64,000 bases of DNA. It comes from an uncultured Lachnospiraceae bacterium (GTDB taxonomy: Bacteria; Bacillota; Clostridia; Lachnospirales; Lachnospiraceae). The stretch covers positions 1-64,000 of the forward strand of contig URXX01000007.1 in assembly GCA_900551895.1 (NCBI GenBank), given 5' to 3'. The notes beneath the pieces are model-generated. The model worked only from the letters and a program-made list of their open reading frames with translations. It was not told the DNA's origin and did not search any database. Below are positions 53,011 through 62,159 of the stretch, piece after piece. Within the stretch, counting starts at the first letter, position 1. Each line of letters starts with the position of its first letter. The position numbers were made by a program, and so were the translations under genes.

Positions 53011-54537
53011 ATGATTTTTGAAACAGCAGAAAAAACATACGAACCGCCTGCAAGGATTTCCGGCATTCTGCTCCACCCGACTTCCCTGCCGTCCCCTTAC
53101 GGCATAGGCGATTTGGGCGATGAAGCATATCGGTTTGCGGATTTTTTGGAAAAAGCGGGACAGCATCTCTGGCAAATTCTCCCGCTCGGACCTACAGGAT
53201 TTGGAGATTCCCCTTATCAGAGTTTCTCCGCATTTGCAGGTCAGCCTTTATTAATCAGTCCGAAGCATTTACAGGAACTCGGACTTTTAACGGAAGAAGA
53301 TTTAGCGGATTGTCCATGTACGGACGAAGAAAAAGTAAATTATGGGGACGTTATCCTGTGGAAAACGGATATTCTGCACAAAGCATATGAAAATTACTGC
53401 CATACCGCAGATAAAATGCTTTTGGAAGAGTATGACTCTTTCTACGAAAACAATCGCTTTTGGCTTGACGATTACGCACTTTTTATGGCGTGCAAAGAAG
53501 TACACAACGGACAGAGTTGGCTTGACTGGGAAAAGGACTACCGTTCCCCCTCCAAAGCATTTTTAAAAAATTTAGAAATTTCTCTTGCAAAAGAGATACG
53601 CTACCACCACTTTGTACAGTTTATTTTCTTTAAGGAATGGTATGCGTTAAAAGAATATGCGAACAAAAAGGATATTAAAATTATCGGGGACATTCCGATT
53701 TTTGTTTCCCTCGACAGCGCCGACGTCTGGGCAAATCAGGAATTATTCCAGTTGGACAGCAAAGGTTTCCCTACATCGGTGGCAGGAGTTCCGCCCGATT
53801 ATTTCTCGGAAACAGGGCAACTTTGGGGAAACCCGCTCTATGATTGGAACGAACACAAGAAAAACGGTTTTCAATGGTGGATTTCCCGCATTCAAAACCA
53901 ACTCGGACTTGCAGATTATTTGCGAATCGACCATTTCCGCGGATTTGAAGCATATTGGGCAGTTCCTTACGGGGAAGAAACCGCAGTGAACGGAAAATGG
54001 AAATCAGGACCGAAGGAGGACTTTTTCCTCGCTATCGAAAAAGCACTCGGAAAGGATTTGCCGATTATCGCAGAAGATTTGGGAGTGATTACGCCTGAAG
54101 TGGAGCGTCTTCGTGACCGTTTTCATTTTCCGGGTATGAAAGTATTACAGTTCGCCTTTGAATCGGAAACGGAAAGCAGTTTTCTCCCCCACCAGTTCAC
54201 AACGACAAACTGTATCTGTTACACGGGAACTCACGATAATAACACGACGAAAGGCTGGTATGCATCCGCCAACGAAGTGTCCCGCGATAAAGTACGCCGA
54301 TACATGAACACAGACGGAAGTTCCGTTCACTTTGACTTTATCCGCACCTGTCTCGGCACAATCGCCGCTTACGCCGTATTTCCTCTGCAGGACGCACTCG
54401 GTATCGGCGAGGAAGGACGCATGAACTGTCCGGGTGTGGCGATAAACAACTGGGCATGGCGTTACAAAAAAGAAATGCTGACAGATGAACTGGCTGAAAA
54501 ACTGCTGGAATTATCCCATTTATATGGAAGATATTAG
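53011..54537 (+). CDS. malQ: 4-alpha-glucanotransferase (amylomaltase)
   Basis: 508-residue GH77 enzyme that disproportionates maltodextrins. It has GILLHPTSLPSPYGIGDLG at the start, the nucleophile region LRIDHFRGFEAYWAVPY, the acid/base PIIAEDLGVITPEV and the transition-state block YTGTHDNNTT. Complete. It is the first of a run of plus-strand genes; plsC follows after 14 bases. Confidence 0.95.
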   Translation: MIFETAEKTYEPPARISGILLHPTSLPSPYGIGDLGDEAYRFADFLEKAGQHLWQILPLGPTGFGDSPYQSFSAFAGQPLLISPKHLQELGLLTEEDLADCPCTDEEKVNYGDVILWKTDILHKAYENYCHTADKMLLEEYDSFYENNRFWLDDYALFMACKEVHNGQSWLDWEKDYRSPSKAFLKNLEISLAKEIRYHHFVQFIFFKEWYALKEYANKKDIKIIGDIPIFVSLDSADVWANQELFQLDSKGFPTSVAGVPPDYFSETGQLWGNPLYDWNEHKKNGFQWWISRIQNQLGLADYLRIDHFRGFEAYWAVPYGEETAVNGKWKSGPKEDFFLAIEKALGKDLPIIAEDLGVITPEVERLRDRFHFPGMKVLQFAFESETESSFLPHQFTTTNCICYTGTHDNNTTKGWYASANEVSRDKVRRYMNTDGSSVHFDFIRTCLGTIAAYAVFPLQDALGIGEEGRMNCPGVAINNWAWRYKKEMLTDELAEKLLELSHLYGRY

Positions 54538-54551
54538 AAAGGATTTGCGTT

Positions 54552-55286
54552 ATGATACGTTTTATATTGGTTGCCTCAACCGTTATTTTATTTTTAGTTC
54601 TCTTCATTCCCGTACTTATTGTGGAATGGATTATCGGAAAATTTAACCGCAGGGCAAAAGATTACAGTTCTCTTAGAATTGTACAATATGCCTTTAAACT
54701 TATTCTTTGGATTACGGGCGTAAAAGTAACTGTAATCGGGGAAGAAAATGTTCCCGATGAACCTGTACTTTTTATCGGAAACCACAGAAGTTTCTTTGAT
54801 ATTCTTCTCACTTACTCACGTTGTAAACGTTTGACAGGATATGTGGCAAAAAAAGAAATGTTGAAATTCCCTCTTTTACGGGATTGGATGAAAAATCTTT
54901 ACTGTCTTTTCCTTGACCGCGAAAATGCAAAGGAAGGATTAAAAACGATTTTAACTGCCATTGACTATGTAAAACAGGGGATTTCTATCTGTATTTTCCC
55001 TGAGGGAACAAGAAACAAAGGGGAAGAGTTGAGTATGCTTCCGTTTAAAGACGGCGCATTAAAAATTGCCACAAAGACCGGCTGTCCGGTTATTCCGATT
55101 TCCATGAATAACACTTCGGAAATCTTTGAAAATCATTTTCCGAAAATCAAAAAAACACATGTTGTTCTTGAATACGGAAAACCAATTGACTATAAATCTT
55201 TGGACAAAGAAGAGCAAAAACATTTTGGCGCATACTGTCAAAATATTATACAGGAAACAATCAAGAAAAATGCAGCGCTTTTATAG
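54552..55286 (+). CDS. plsC: 1-acyl-sn-glycerol-3-phosphate acyltransferase
   Basis: Makes phosphatidic acid at the membrane. Membrane anchor at residues 1-22, the catalytic motif NHRSFFDI, then IFPEGTRNKG and CPVIPISMNNT. 244 residues. AGAAAGGAT precedes the ATG. Confidence 0.92.
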   Translation: MIRFILVASTVILFLVLFIPVLIVEWIIGKFNRRAKDYSSLRIVQYAFKLILWITGVKVTVIGEENVPDEPVLFIGNHRSFFDILLTYSRCKRLTGYVAKKEMLKFPLLRDWMKNLYCLFLDRENAKEGLKTILTAIDYVKQGISICIFPEGTRNKGEELSMLPFKDGALKIATKTGCPVIPISMNNTSEIFENHFPKIKKTHVVLEYGKPIDYKSLDKEEQKHFGAYCQNIIQETIKKNAALL

Positions 55287-55320
55287 TGTTGCATTTTTAC
55301 ATTTTGTGTCGCATTTAACG

Positions 55321-55349
55321 TTACATTTTTATTTATTTAATGGTATAAT
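55321..55349 (+). promoter_or_regulatory. Promoter of the pncB-ddl-murF run
   Basis: TTACAT, 17-base spacer, TATAAT, about 70 bases before pncB. Confidence 0.65.
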
Positions 55350-55418
55350 AAAATAAGTATGCTCTGTCATACACATAATAACCTGTAAAAATAAGATTGA
55401 AGGTAAAAGGATAAAAAG

Positions 55419-56876
55419 ATGAATACAAGAAACCTTACCCTATTAACTGATTTATATGAATTAACAATGATGCAGGGATATTTTGAGAGCGGAGAAAATG
55501 ACGTTGTCGTTTTTGATATGTTTTTCCGTGCAAACCCATGCAACAACGGATATTCTATTGCCGCCGGACTGGAACAGGTAATCGAATATATTAAAGATTT
55601 AAACTTTTCGTACGAAGATGTGGATTACCTTCGCAGTTTGAATATATTCAGCGAAGATTTTTTACATTATTTAAGCGGATTTCATTTCAGCGGAAATATT
55701 TATGCCATTCCGGAAGGAACGGTTGTTTTCCCAAAAGAACCGTTAATTAAAGTTATTGCGCCGATTATGGAAGCACAGTTGGTTGAAACTGCTATTTTAA
55801 ATATTATCAACCACCAATCGCTTATCGCCACAAAAACTGCCCGCGTTACCTTTGCAGCGGGAAATGACCGTGTTCTTGAATTCGGTTTAAGACGCGCCCA
55901 AGGTCCTGACGCCGGACTCTACGGTGCAAGGGCGGCAATGATCGGGGGCTGTTCTGCCACTTCAAATGTGCTTGCGGGAAAAGAATTCGGCGTTGCCATA
56001 AGCGGAACGCACGCACACAGTTGGATTATGAGTTTTCCTGATGAATATACTGCATTTAAAAAATATGCGGATCTTTATCCAAACTCATGCTGTCTTCTTG
56101 TGGACACTTATGATACATTGAAATCCGGCGTACCGAATGCCATTCGCGTGTTCAAGGAAATGCGGGAGTCAGGTATTGAATTAAAGAACTACGGAATCCG
56201 TTTGGACAGCGGTGACCTTGCTTATCTTTCCAAAAAGGCAAGAAAAATGTTAGACAACGCAGGATTTGAGGACGCATATATTTCCGCATCTAACGATTTG
56301 GACGAATATTTAATTCACGACTTAAAAATGCAGGGAGCGACTATCACTTCGTGGGGAGTGGGAACGAACCTGATTACTTCAAAGGACTGCCCGTCTTTTG
56401 GCGGCGTTTACAAACTTGCCGCTATTCAAAATAAGGACGGCGAATTTATTCCGAAAATCAAACTATCGGAAAACACAGAGAAAATCACAAATCCGGGAAA
56501 CAAAACCATTTTCCGTATTTACGAAAAGGCAACCGGAAAGATTAAGGCTGACTTAATCTGCTTTGCGGACGAAGTAATCAACTGCGAAGAAGATTTGCTT
56601 CTCTTCGATCCTGTTGACACGTGGAAAAAAACATTATTAAAAGGCGGTACTTATGAGGTTGTCGAATTATTGAAACCTGTTTTCATCAACGGCGCATGCG
56701 TATATGACACACCGTCCGTTATGGAAATTGCAGATTACTGCCGCAGGGAAAAAGAAACACTTTGGGACGAAACAAAACGTCTTGTTTATCCGCACCGTGT
56801 TTATGTGGATTTATCAGAAAAATTATATACAGTGAAAAAAGATTTATTAAATCAAATGAGTTTAAAAGAGCAATAA
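55419..56876 (+). CDS. pncB: Nicotinate phosphoribosyltransferase
   Basis: Salvages nicotinate to nicotinate mononucleotide for NAD synthesis. Blocks seen: LTDLYELTMMQGYFESG, the active-site histidine region GTHAHSWIMSF, and GIRLDSGDLAYLSKKAR plus WGVGTNLITSKDCPSFGGVYKL. 485 residues, complete, 13 bases before ddl. Confidence 0.95.
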   Translation: MNTRNLTLLTDLYELTMMQGYFESGENDVVVFDMFFRANPCNNGYSIAAGLEQVIEYIKDLNFSYEDVDYLRSLNIFSEDFLHYLSGFHFSGNIYAIPEGTVVFPKEPLIKVIAPIMEAQLVETAILNIINHQSLIATKTARVTFAAGNDRVLEFGLRRAQGPDAGLYGARAAMIGGCSATSNVLAGKEFGVAISGTHAHSWIMSFPDEYTAFKKYADLYPNSCCLLVDTYDTLKSGVPNAIRVFKEMRESGIELKNYGIRLDSGDLAYLSKKARKMLDNAGFEDAYISASNDLDEYLIHDLKMQGATITSWGVGTNLITSKDCPSFGGVYKLAAIQNKDGEFIPKIKLSENTEKITNPGNKTIFRIYEKATGKIKADLICFADEVINCEEDLLLFDPVDTWKKTLLKGGTYEVVELLKPVFINGACVYDTPSVMEIADYCRREKETLWDETKRLVYPHRVYVDLSEKLYTVKKDLLNQMSLKEQ

Positions 56877-56889
56877 AGGAGATTACCAT

Positions 56890-57942
56890 ATGAAAATCAT
56901 CGTATTAGCAGGCGGACTCAGCACAGAGAGAGATGTTTCCCTCTCTTCAGGCGCAGGCATCTGCCGTACATTAAAAGAAAAAGGACACGATGTGTTCCTT
57001 TTAGACGCATATTTAGGAGTAGAATACGATTCCGACAAATTGGAAGAAGTATTTACTTTAGAAAACAGTGGTCTTGAAATCGCTGAAGGTATCAAAACAA
57101 CAGAACCTGATTTAGAAGCCGTAAAGGCATCGCGTTCCGACCAATCACCGTCCTTACTCGGACCAAACGTTATCGAACTTTGCCGTATGGCAGACATTGT
57201 ATTTATGGGACTTCACGGCGATTTTGGAGAAAACGGTAAATTACAGGCTACTTTCGATATTCTCGGCATCAAATATACCGGTCCGAATTATCTCGGAAGC
57301 GCATTGGCAATGGACAAAGGAATTACAAAACAGATTTTCAAAATGTCAGGCATTCCGACTCCTGCGGGAACATGGTTAAAGAAAGCCGACAAAAATACTT
57401 CTTTGGCAGACTTGGGACTTTCCCTTCCTGTTGTCGTAAAACCTTGCTCAGGGGGATCAAGTATCGGTGTATACATTCCGCAGACAGATGCAGAATATAA
57501 AACTGCCGTGGAAGAATCTTTCAAATACGAAGATGAAATTATTATCGAACCATACATCAAAGGACGTGAGTTTGCGGTAGGTATCATTGACGGAAAAGCG
57601 CTTCCGGTTATTGAAATCATTCCAAAATCAAGTTTCTTTGATTACACAAATAAATATCAGGCAGGATGTACGGAAGAAATCTGTCCGGCACATATTGATG
57701 ATGCTATTGCGAAAAAAATGCAGGACGCAACAGAAAAAGCCTTTTCCGCATTAAAATTAGACGTTTACTCCCGTGCAGACTTCCTTTTAGATGAAAACGG
57801 AGAAATTTACTGTCTTGAAGTAAACACTCTTCCTGGAATGACTTCCGCAAGCCTTTTACCGAAAGAAGCACAGGCAGCCGGTATTTCTTACGGTAACCTC
57901 TGCGAATTAATTATTCAAAAATCATTAGAAAAATACAACTAG
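56890..57942 (+). CDS. ddl: D-alanine--D-alanine ligase
   Basis: ATP-grasp enzyme joining two D-alanines for peptidoglycan precursors. GLHGDFGENGKLQ, KYTGPNYLGSALAMDKG, VVVKPCSGGSSIGVY and EVNTLPGMTSASLLPKEA are the family blocks. 350 residues. It is followed by murF after 14 bases, which uses its product, so the pair works in sequence. Confidence 0.94.
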   Translation: MKIIVLAGGLSTERDVSLSSGAGICRTLKEKGHDVFLLDAYLGVEYDSDKLEEVFTLENSGLEIAEGIKTTEPDLEAVKASRSDQSPSLLGPNVIELCRMADIVFMGLHGDFGENGKLQATFDILGIKYTGPNYLGSALAMDKGITKQIFKMSGIPTPAGTWLKKADKNTSLADLGLSLPVVVKPCSGGSSIGVYIPQTDAEYKTAVEESFKYEDEIIIEPYIKGREFAVGIIDGKALPVIEIIPKSSFFDYTNKYQAGCTEEICPAHIDDAIAKKMQDATEKAFSALKLDVYSRADFLLDENGEIYCLEVNTLPGMTSASLLPKEAQAAGISYGNLCELIIQKSLEKYN

Positions 57943-57956
57943 AAAGGAGACTTTCC

Positions 57957-59330
57957 ATGAAATATATGTCTTTACGGGAAATCGCAAAAGCCTGCGGCGG
58001 TACATATTTCGGAGATGAAAATAAACTTTCATTAGAAGTAAGCGGTGTTGCCATTGACAGCCGTAAGGTTGAAAAAGACTTCCTTTTTGTTGCCATAAAA
58101 GGTGCAAGAGTGGACGGACACGATTTTATTCCGCAGGTTATGGAAAACGGCGCTCTCTGTGCCTTGTCCGAAAAAGAATTAGGGAACGTTCCTTATTCTT
58201 ATATCCTTGTCAGTTCATGCGAGCAGGCGTTAAAAGATTTGGCGGAATATTACCGCCTTGCCCTTAATATTAAAGTTGTCGGAATTACAGGAAGCGTCGG
58301 AAAAACAAGCACAAAGGAAATGATTGCCTCTGTACTTGAGCAGAAATATTCCGTATTAAAAACAGAGGGCAATTTCAATAATGAAATCGGTCTTCCCCTC
58401 ACGATTTTCAATATTCGCGAAGAACACGAAGTTGCCGTTCTGGAAATGGGCATCAACGAATTCGAGGAAATGCACCGACTTGCGAAAGTTGCCCGACCGG
58501 ATATCTGTGTCATTACCAATATCGGCTTCTGCCATTTGGAAAACCTGATTGACCGTGACGGTGTTCTCCGCGCCAAAACAGAAATGTTCGACTTTATGCG
58601 TGACGGCGCACAAATCATTTTAAACGGCGATGACGATAAACTGATTACGGTACAAAGTGTAAAAGGAGTGACTCCTGTATTTTTCGGTCTTTCCGAAAAT
58701 CACAACTACTATGCAACCGATGTACATTCTCTCGGATTAAAGGGAACTTCATGCACACTTCACCTGCCAAACGGAACAATACCCGCAACTATTCATCTTC
58801 CGGGGGCGCATATGGTTTATAACGCTCTCGCCGGTGCGTGTGTCGGATATTCTCTCGGATTAACAGACGAAGAAATTCAAAAAGGTATCGAAAAGCTCGT
58901 TCCCGTTTCCGGAAGAAATAATCTGATTGAAACGGAGAATTTCCTTATTATTGATGACTGCTATAATGCAAATCCGGTATCCATGAAAGCATCTTTAGAC
59001 GTACTTACTAACGCTCTCGGACGAAAAGTTGCTGTTTTAGGCGATATGGGCGAACTCGGTGAGGACGAAAAAGCATTGCACTATGGTGTCGGTGTCTATG
59101 CCGCAAAAAAAGAAATCGACCTTGTCTGCTGCATCGGAACACTTGCACAAGAATTTATAAACGGAGTAAACTCTGTCACATCAAAAAGCGAAACTCTTTA
59201 TTTCGCCACAAAAGAAGATTTCCTTTCACAGATGAATACAATCGTAAAAAAAGGAGATACCATATTAGTAAAGGCTTCTCACAGCATGGAATTTCCTGAA
59301 ATTGTGGAAGCATTACAAAAACTACATTAG
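57957..59330 (+). CDS. murF: UDP-N-acetylmuramoyl-tripeptide--D-Ala-D-Ala ligase
   Basis: Adds the D-Ala-D-Ala dipeptide to the UDP-MurNAc-tripeptide. P-loop GITGSVGKTSTKEM near residue 105-118, the central domain NFNNEIGLPLTIF and MGINEFEEM, and the C-terminal domain with DCYNANPVSMKASLD and GDMGELGE. 457 residues, complete, AGAAAGGAG before the ATG. Confidence 0.95.
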   Translation: MKYMSLREIAKACGGTYFGDENKLSLEVSGVAIDSRKVEKDFLFVAIKGARVDGHDFIPQVMENGALCALSEKELGNVPYSYILVSSCEQALKDLAEYYRLALNIKVVGITGSVGKTSTKEMIASVLEQKYSVLKTEGNFNNEIGLPLTIFNIREEHEVAVLEMGINEFEEMHRLAKVARPDICVITNIGFCHLENLIDRDGVLRAKTEMFDFMRDGAQIILNGDDDKLITVQSVKGVTPVFFGLSENHNYYATDVHSLGLKGTSCTLHLPNGTIPATIHLPGAHMVYNALAGACVGYSLGLTDEEIQKGIEKLVPVSGRNNLIETENFLIIDDCYNANPVSMKASLDVLTNALGRKVAVLGDMGELGEDEKALHYGVGVYAAKKEIDLVCCIGTLAQEFINGVNSVTSKSETLYFATKEDFLSQMNTIVKKGDTILVKASHSMEFPEIVEALQKLH

Positions 59331-59338
59331 GAGAAATT

Positions 59339-60145
59339 ATGGACTATCAGATTCTTGTTCTCGATTTAGACGGAACACTGACAAACTCAAAAAAAGAAAT
59401 AACAGAACCGACAAAACAGGCATTAATTGATATTCAGGAAAAAGGAAAGAAAGTTGTTCTCGCCTCCGGCCGCCCAACACCGGGTATATTACCGCTGGCA
59501 AAAGAACTTCATTTAGAAAAATACGGCAGTTATATTTTATCATTCAACGGTGCAAAAATTATTGACTGCCGCAGTAAAGAACTGCTGTACAATAGGACTA
59601 TTCCGGCAGAAGTTATCCGACCGATTTATGAAATGCTCAAATGTTATGATATGGATTTGCTCACTTACACGGATACACATATTTTATCCGGTATGAAAAC
59701 AAATCAATTCACCGAGTTGGAATCCCGCATCAATCAGATGCCGATTGTACAGACAGATGACTTTTTATCTGAAATTACATTTCCGATAAACAAACTGCTC
59801 GGCACAGGCGATAAAGAAACGATTGCAAAGGCGTTGGAAACAGTGAAATCACATTTCCACTCACAGTTAAATATTTATCTGTCAGAGCCTTTCTTCTTAG
59901 AAATCATGCCGCAACGCATTGATAAGGCACATTCTTTACAGAAACTGTTAAACAGTATCGGACTTACCGCAGACGCAATGATTTGCTGCGGGGACGGTTA
60001 CAATGATTTGACAATGATTGAATATGCCGGACTTGGCGTTGCTATGGAAAATGCTCAGCCTCTCGTCAAAGAAAGCGCGGACTTTATTACAAAATCCAAC
60101 GATGAAGACGGGGTTTTGCACGTTATTAACGAATTTATGAGATAG
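59339..60145 (+). CDS. HAD-superfamily Cof-type phosphatase
   Basis: The four HAD motifs are present: VLDLDGTLTNSKKE, VVLASGRPTPG, the lysine in QRIDKAHSL and CCGDGYNDLTMIEYAG. Type IIB cap, 268 residues. It hydrolyses a sugar phosphate or similar small phosphate ester; the natural substrate is unknown. It starts nine bases after murF. Confidence 0.92.
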   Translation: MDYQILVLDLDGTLTNSKKEITEPTKQALIDIQEKGKKVVLASGRPTPGILPLAKELHLEKYGSYILSFNGAKIIDCRSKELLYNRTIPAEVIRPIYEMLKCYDMDLLTYTDTHILSGMKTNQFTELESRINQMPIVQTDDFLSEITFPINKLLGTGDKETIAKALETVKSHFHSQLNIYLSEPFFLEIMPQRIDKAHSLQKLLNSIGLTADAMICCGDGYNDLTMIEYAGLGVAMENAQPLVKESADFITKSNDEDGVLHVINEFMR

Positions 60146-60146
60146 A

Positions 60147-60185
60147 AGAGCGGAGGAGACTGTGTTATGCAATCTCCTCCACTCT
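60147..60185. terminator. Bidirectional terminator hairpin
   Basis: AGAG-c-GGAGGAGA / TCTCCTCC-a-CTCT with a 13-base loop, between the convergent HAD and Rpn-type genes. Confidence 0.75.
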
Positions 60186-60187
60186 CA

Positions 60188-61057
60188 TTATGATAAGCCA
60201 AATTCTTCAAGTAGTTTCTTCTGATATTCCGCATCTTCTATCGCTTTTAAAATATCTTCATTTCTGCCAAGTTGTTTTAATTTAGCGTATAATTCTCTGC
60301 TTGTTTTTAAACCTAACTCTTTTCCACTCTCGAAAGCCTCTTCCCGCTGTACTTCTATATCCAATTCATAGTCATACTCTGCCGTCAACATATTCTCAAC
60401 CTCACTTCCTTTTCTCTTCAGATATTCAGCAAGAATTCCTTTTTTGATACATTCCTGAATTGCCTTTTTATATGGCTCATCTACTCCCAACTCCTGATAT
60501 TTTGTGACCGTATCAATAAACAGACTATACTCCTTCAGAATTTGACATTTCTCTAAAATTTCGTGATGTTCTTCCGGATGAATGTTAATCATTTTTACCT
60601 TTAAGTCTAACATAGGCGGTGAATTTTTCACCATATAAGCGTCTGACAAACGCATCTCTTTTTCCTTATCCCATTTTTCTTTTCCATTATAGAAAGTGTA
60701 AAACTCAGGGATTGGAAGCGGCACTGTTTGCTTTTTGTAACGGTCACGAACAGCAATCAACTGCTCATATAAACGACCGATATACAAAAGACTGCGCAAA
60801 GGCATGTTTTTATTGATAGTAGACTGATGCTCGCCAAATACAAGTATTTTCCCACCCACATCAAAGGAAATATCATTTTGCAAATTCATGTAAATGGTAT
60901 TGTCCACCTTAAATTTCCTTATCGTTGTTCCTTCCGGCAACGGTTCATCATGGATTGCATTAAAAAGAACAATATCATTTTCTTCTGCTGACTCATCTGC
61001 GTAGAATAAATCTACAAATACACTGTTTTTGATTTCTCTGTTTTCTTTTTCCTGCAT
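60188..61057 (-). CDS. Rpn-family PD-(D/E)xK nuclease-like protein
   Basis: 289 residues of the recombination-promoting nuclease/putative transposase type. NSVFVDLFYADES, then DISFDVGGKILVFGEHQSTINKNMPLR, which holds the EHQ active-site variant of the restriction-like fold, and LYIGRLYEQL. The C-terminal part is charged with RKGSEVENML. Many copies exist per genome in Lachnospiraceae. ATG at 61057 follows AAAGGAGAA; the longer frame to 61102 lacks a ribosome site. Confidence 0.85.
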   Translation of the reverse strand: MQEKENREIKNSVFVDLFYADESAEENDIVLFNAIHDEPLPEGTTIRKFKVDNTIYMNLQNDISFDVGGKILVFGEHQSTINKNMPLRSLLYIGRLYEQLIAVRDRYKKQTVPLPIPEFYTFYNGKEKWDKEKEMRLSDAYMVKNSPPMLDLKVKMINIHPEEHHEILEKCQILKEYSLFIDTVTKYQELGVDEPYKKAIQECIKKGILAEYLKRKGSEVENMLTAEYDYELDIEVQREEAFESGKELGLKTSRELYAKLKQLGRNEDILKAIEDAEYQKKLLEEFGLS

Positions 61058-61111
61058 AGGTTCTCCTTTCATTGTGCATGAAATACCCCTGCAAAAATAC
61101 AAAGAATTCTT

Positions 61112-61276
61112 ATGTCTAGAGTATACGCAAAAAAGAGAATTTCAGCAAGAGACTTCATGCAAACATTTGTTATAAATTTGTTGTCTGGTAAAGTTGAGGG
61201 ATTTCCTCAAGATAAGCCGATTGGCTGGTTCACAAATAGAATTTCTGTGAGTGATGTTATGATAGCATATATATAG
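61112..61276 (+). CDS. Possible 54-aa orphan frame or gene remnant
   Basis: The frame MSRVYAKKRISARDF ... LLSGKVEGFPQDKPIGWFTNRIS ... VMIAYI looks more protein-like than chance (basic start, aromatic-rich end), but it has no ribosome site and no family that I recognise. It may be a fragment of a lost gene. It is the only content in the 230-base gap. Confidence 0.3.
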   Translation: MSRVYAKKRISARDFMQTFVINLLSGKVEGFPQDKPIGWFTNRISVSDVMIAYI

Positions 61277-61297
61277 AAGTATGGCAATAAGTAAAAC

Positions 61298-61325
61298 AGG
61301 GAACTTTTTATTTCTTAAGTTCCCT
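61298..61325. terminator. Terminator of the DUF2500 gene
   Basis: AGGGAACTT / AAGTTCCCT inverted repeat with a 10-base loop. AT-rich sequence follows on both sides. Confidence 0.75.
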
Positions 61326-61336
61326 TGCTTTACGTT

Positions 61337-61639
61337 TTACTCTCTTTTAAATGTTTCTATCGTTTCTCCTCTGTAACTGACAATTCCCCTATCGCCTACA
61401 GAAATAAAAAGACTGTTCCCCTGAAAACTTCTCAGTTTCATTCTCTCTCCATTTTCACTTTCCATTACATACCATTCAATATTTCCCTGCTGAATAGGTT
61501 TCTCCAAAACAGTGACCTTTTTGGAAATTAATTCTTTCTTTTTATCTTTATTTTGATAAAAAACATATGCAATCATTAATATAACAAGAATAGCTACCAT
61601 AATCGCGAAAAACATAGGAACTATTTCCCAAAAATCCAT
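61337..61639 (-). CDS. DUF2500-type membrane protein
   Basis: 100 residues: one N-terminal membrane helix (IVPMFFAIMVAILVILMIAYVF) followed by a small beta domain (KKVTVLEKPIQQGNIEWYVMESENGERMKLR, GIVSYRGETIETF) that fits DUF2500. ATG at 61639 follows AGGAGAAA. Function unknown. Its upstream neighbour is a second small membrane protein. Confidence 0.75.
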   Translation of the reverse strand: MDFWEIVPMFFAIMVAILVILMIAYVFYQNKDKKKELISKKVTVLEKPIQQGNIEWYVMESENGERMKLRSFQGNSLFISVGDRGIVSYRGETIETFKRE

Positions 61640-61678
61640 AGCATTTCTCCTGACGTACATACTTTCTACCTCCTAATC

Positions 61679-61957
61679 TTATTTTTTTCTGTCAGCAATA
61701 AGCATTACCACTCCGATAACTCCCGTTACTCCTGCAAGAACATAAAACGTAACTCCTGTTGTATTAGCCGCTTCATATTTTTCCTGATTTGCACCGATAA
61801 CTCCTGATGATGTAGGCTGATACTTTCCGTCAATCATTACCCCTGTCGTCGCTTGTATTCCTTGCTGCCTTTTTGCATTTGATTTGAACGCCATTCCGAG
61901 TATCAAAAATCCCACTGCCATAATCAACATACAATTTCTAATTAGTTTTTTAGGCAT
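61679..61957 (-). CDS. Small two-helix membrane protein
   Basis: 92 residues with hydrophobic helices near 8-24 and 68-87 and a polar loop containing GVMIDGKYQPTSSG. Probably coexpressed with the DUF2500 gene 39 bases downstream. No family recognised. Confidence 0.65.
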   Translation of the reverse strand: MPKKLIRNCMLIMAVGFLILGMAFKSNAKRQQGIQATTGVMIDGKYQPTSSGVIGANQEKYEAANTTGVTFYVLAGVTGVIGVVMLIADRKK

Positions 61958-62097
61958 CTCTTTTCCTCCTTTTTCCAGATAAATTTATTCTCTTTCTACC
62001 CTCCTCCGCCTTTTTCTGACTATTTTATTATGCTACCTCCCCCTGCCCCATTCAATATGTGCTACCTGCTGTGCCTTGATTTTTTAAAGTGATAAAC

Positions 62098-62126
62098 TTG
62101 TGATATACGCAAACTCTCTGTATAAT
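62098..62126 (+). promoter_or_regulatory. Promoter of the XRE-type regulator gene
   Basis: TTGTGA, 17-base spacer, TATAAT, 34 bases before the ATG at 62160. Confidence 0.7.
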
Positions 62127-62159
62127 TTCTATAGTTATTACAATGAGGGAGGAACATAT

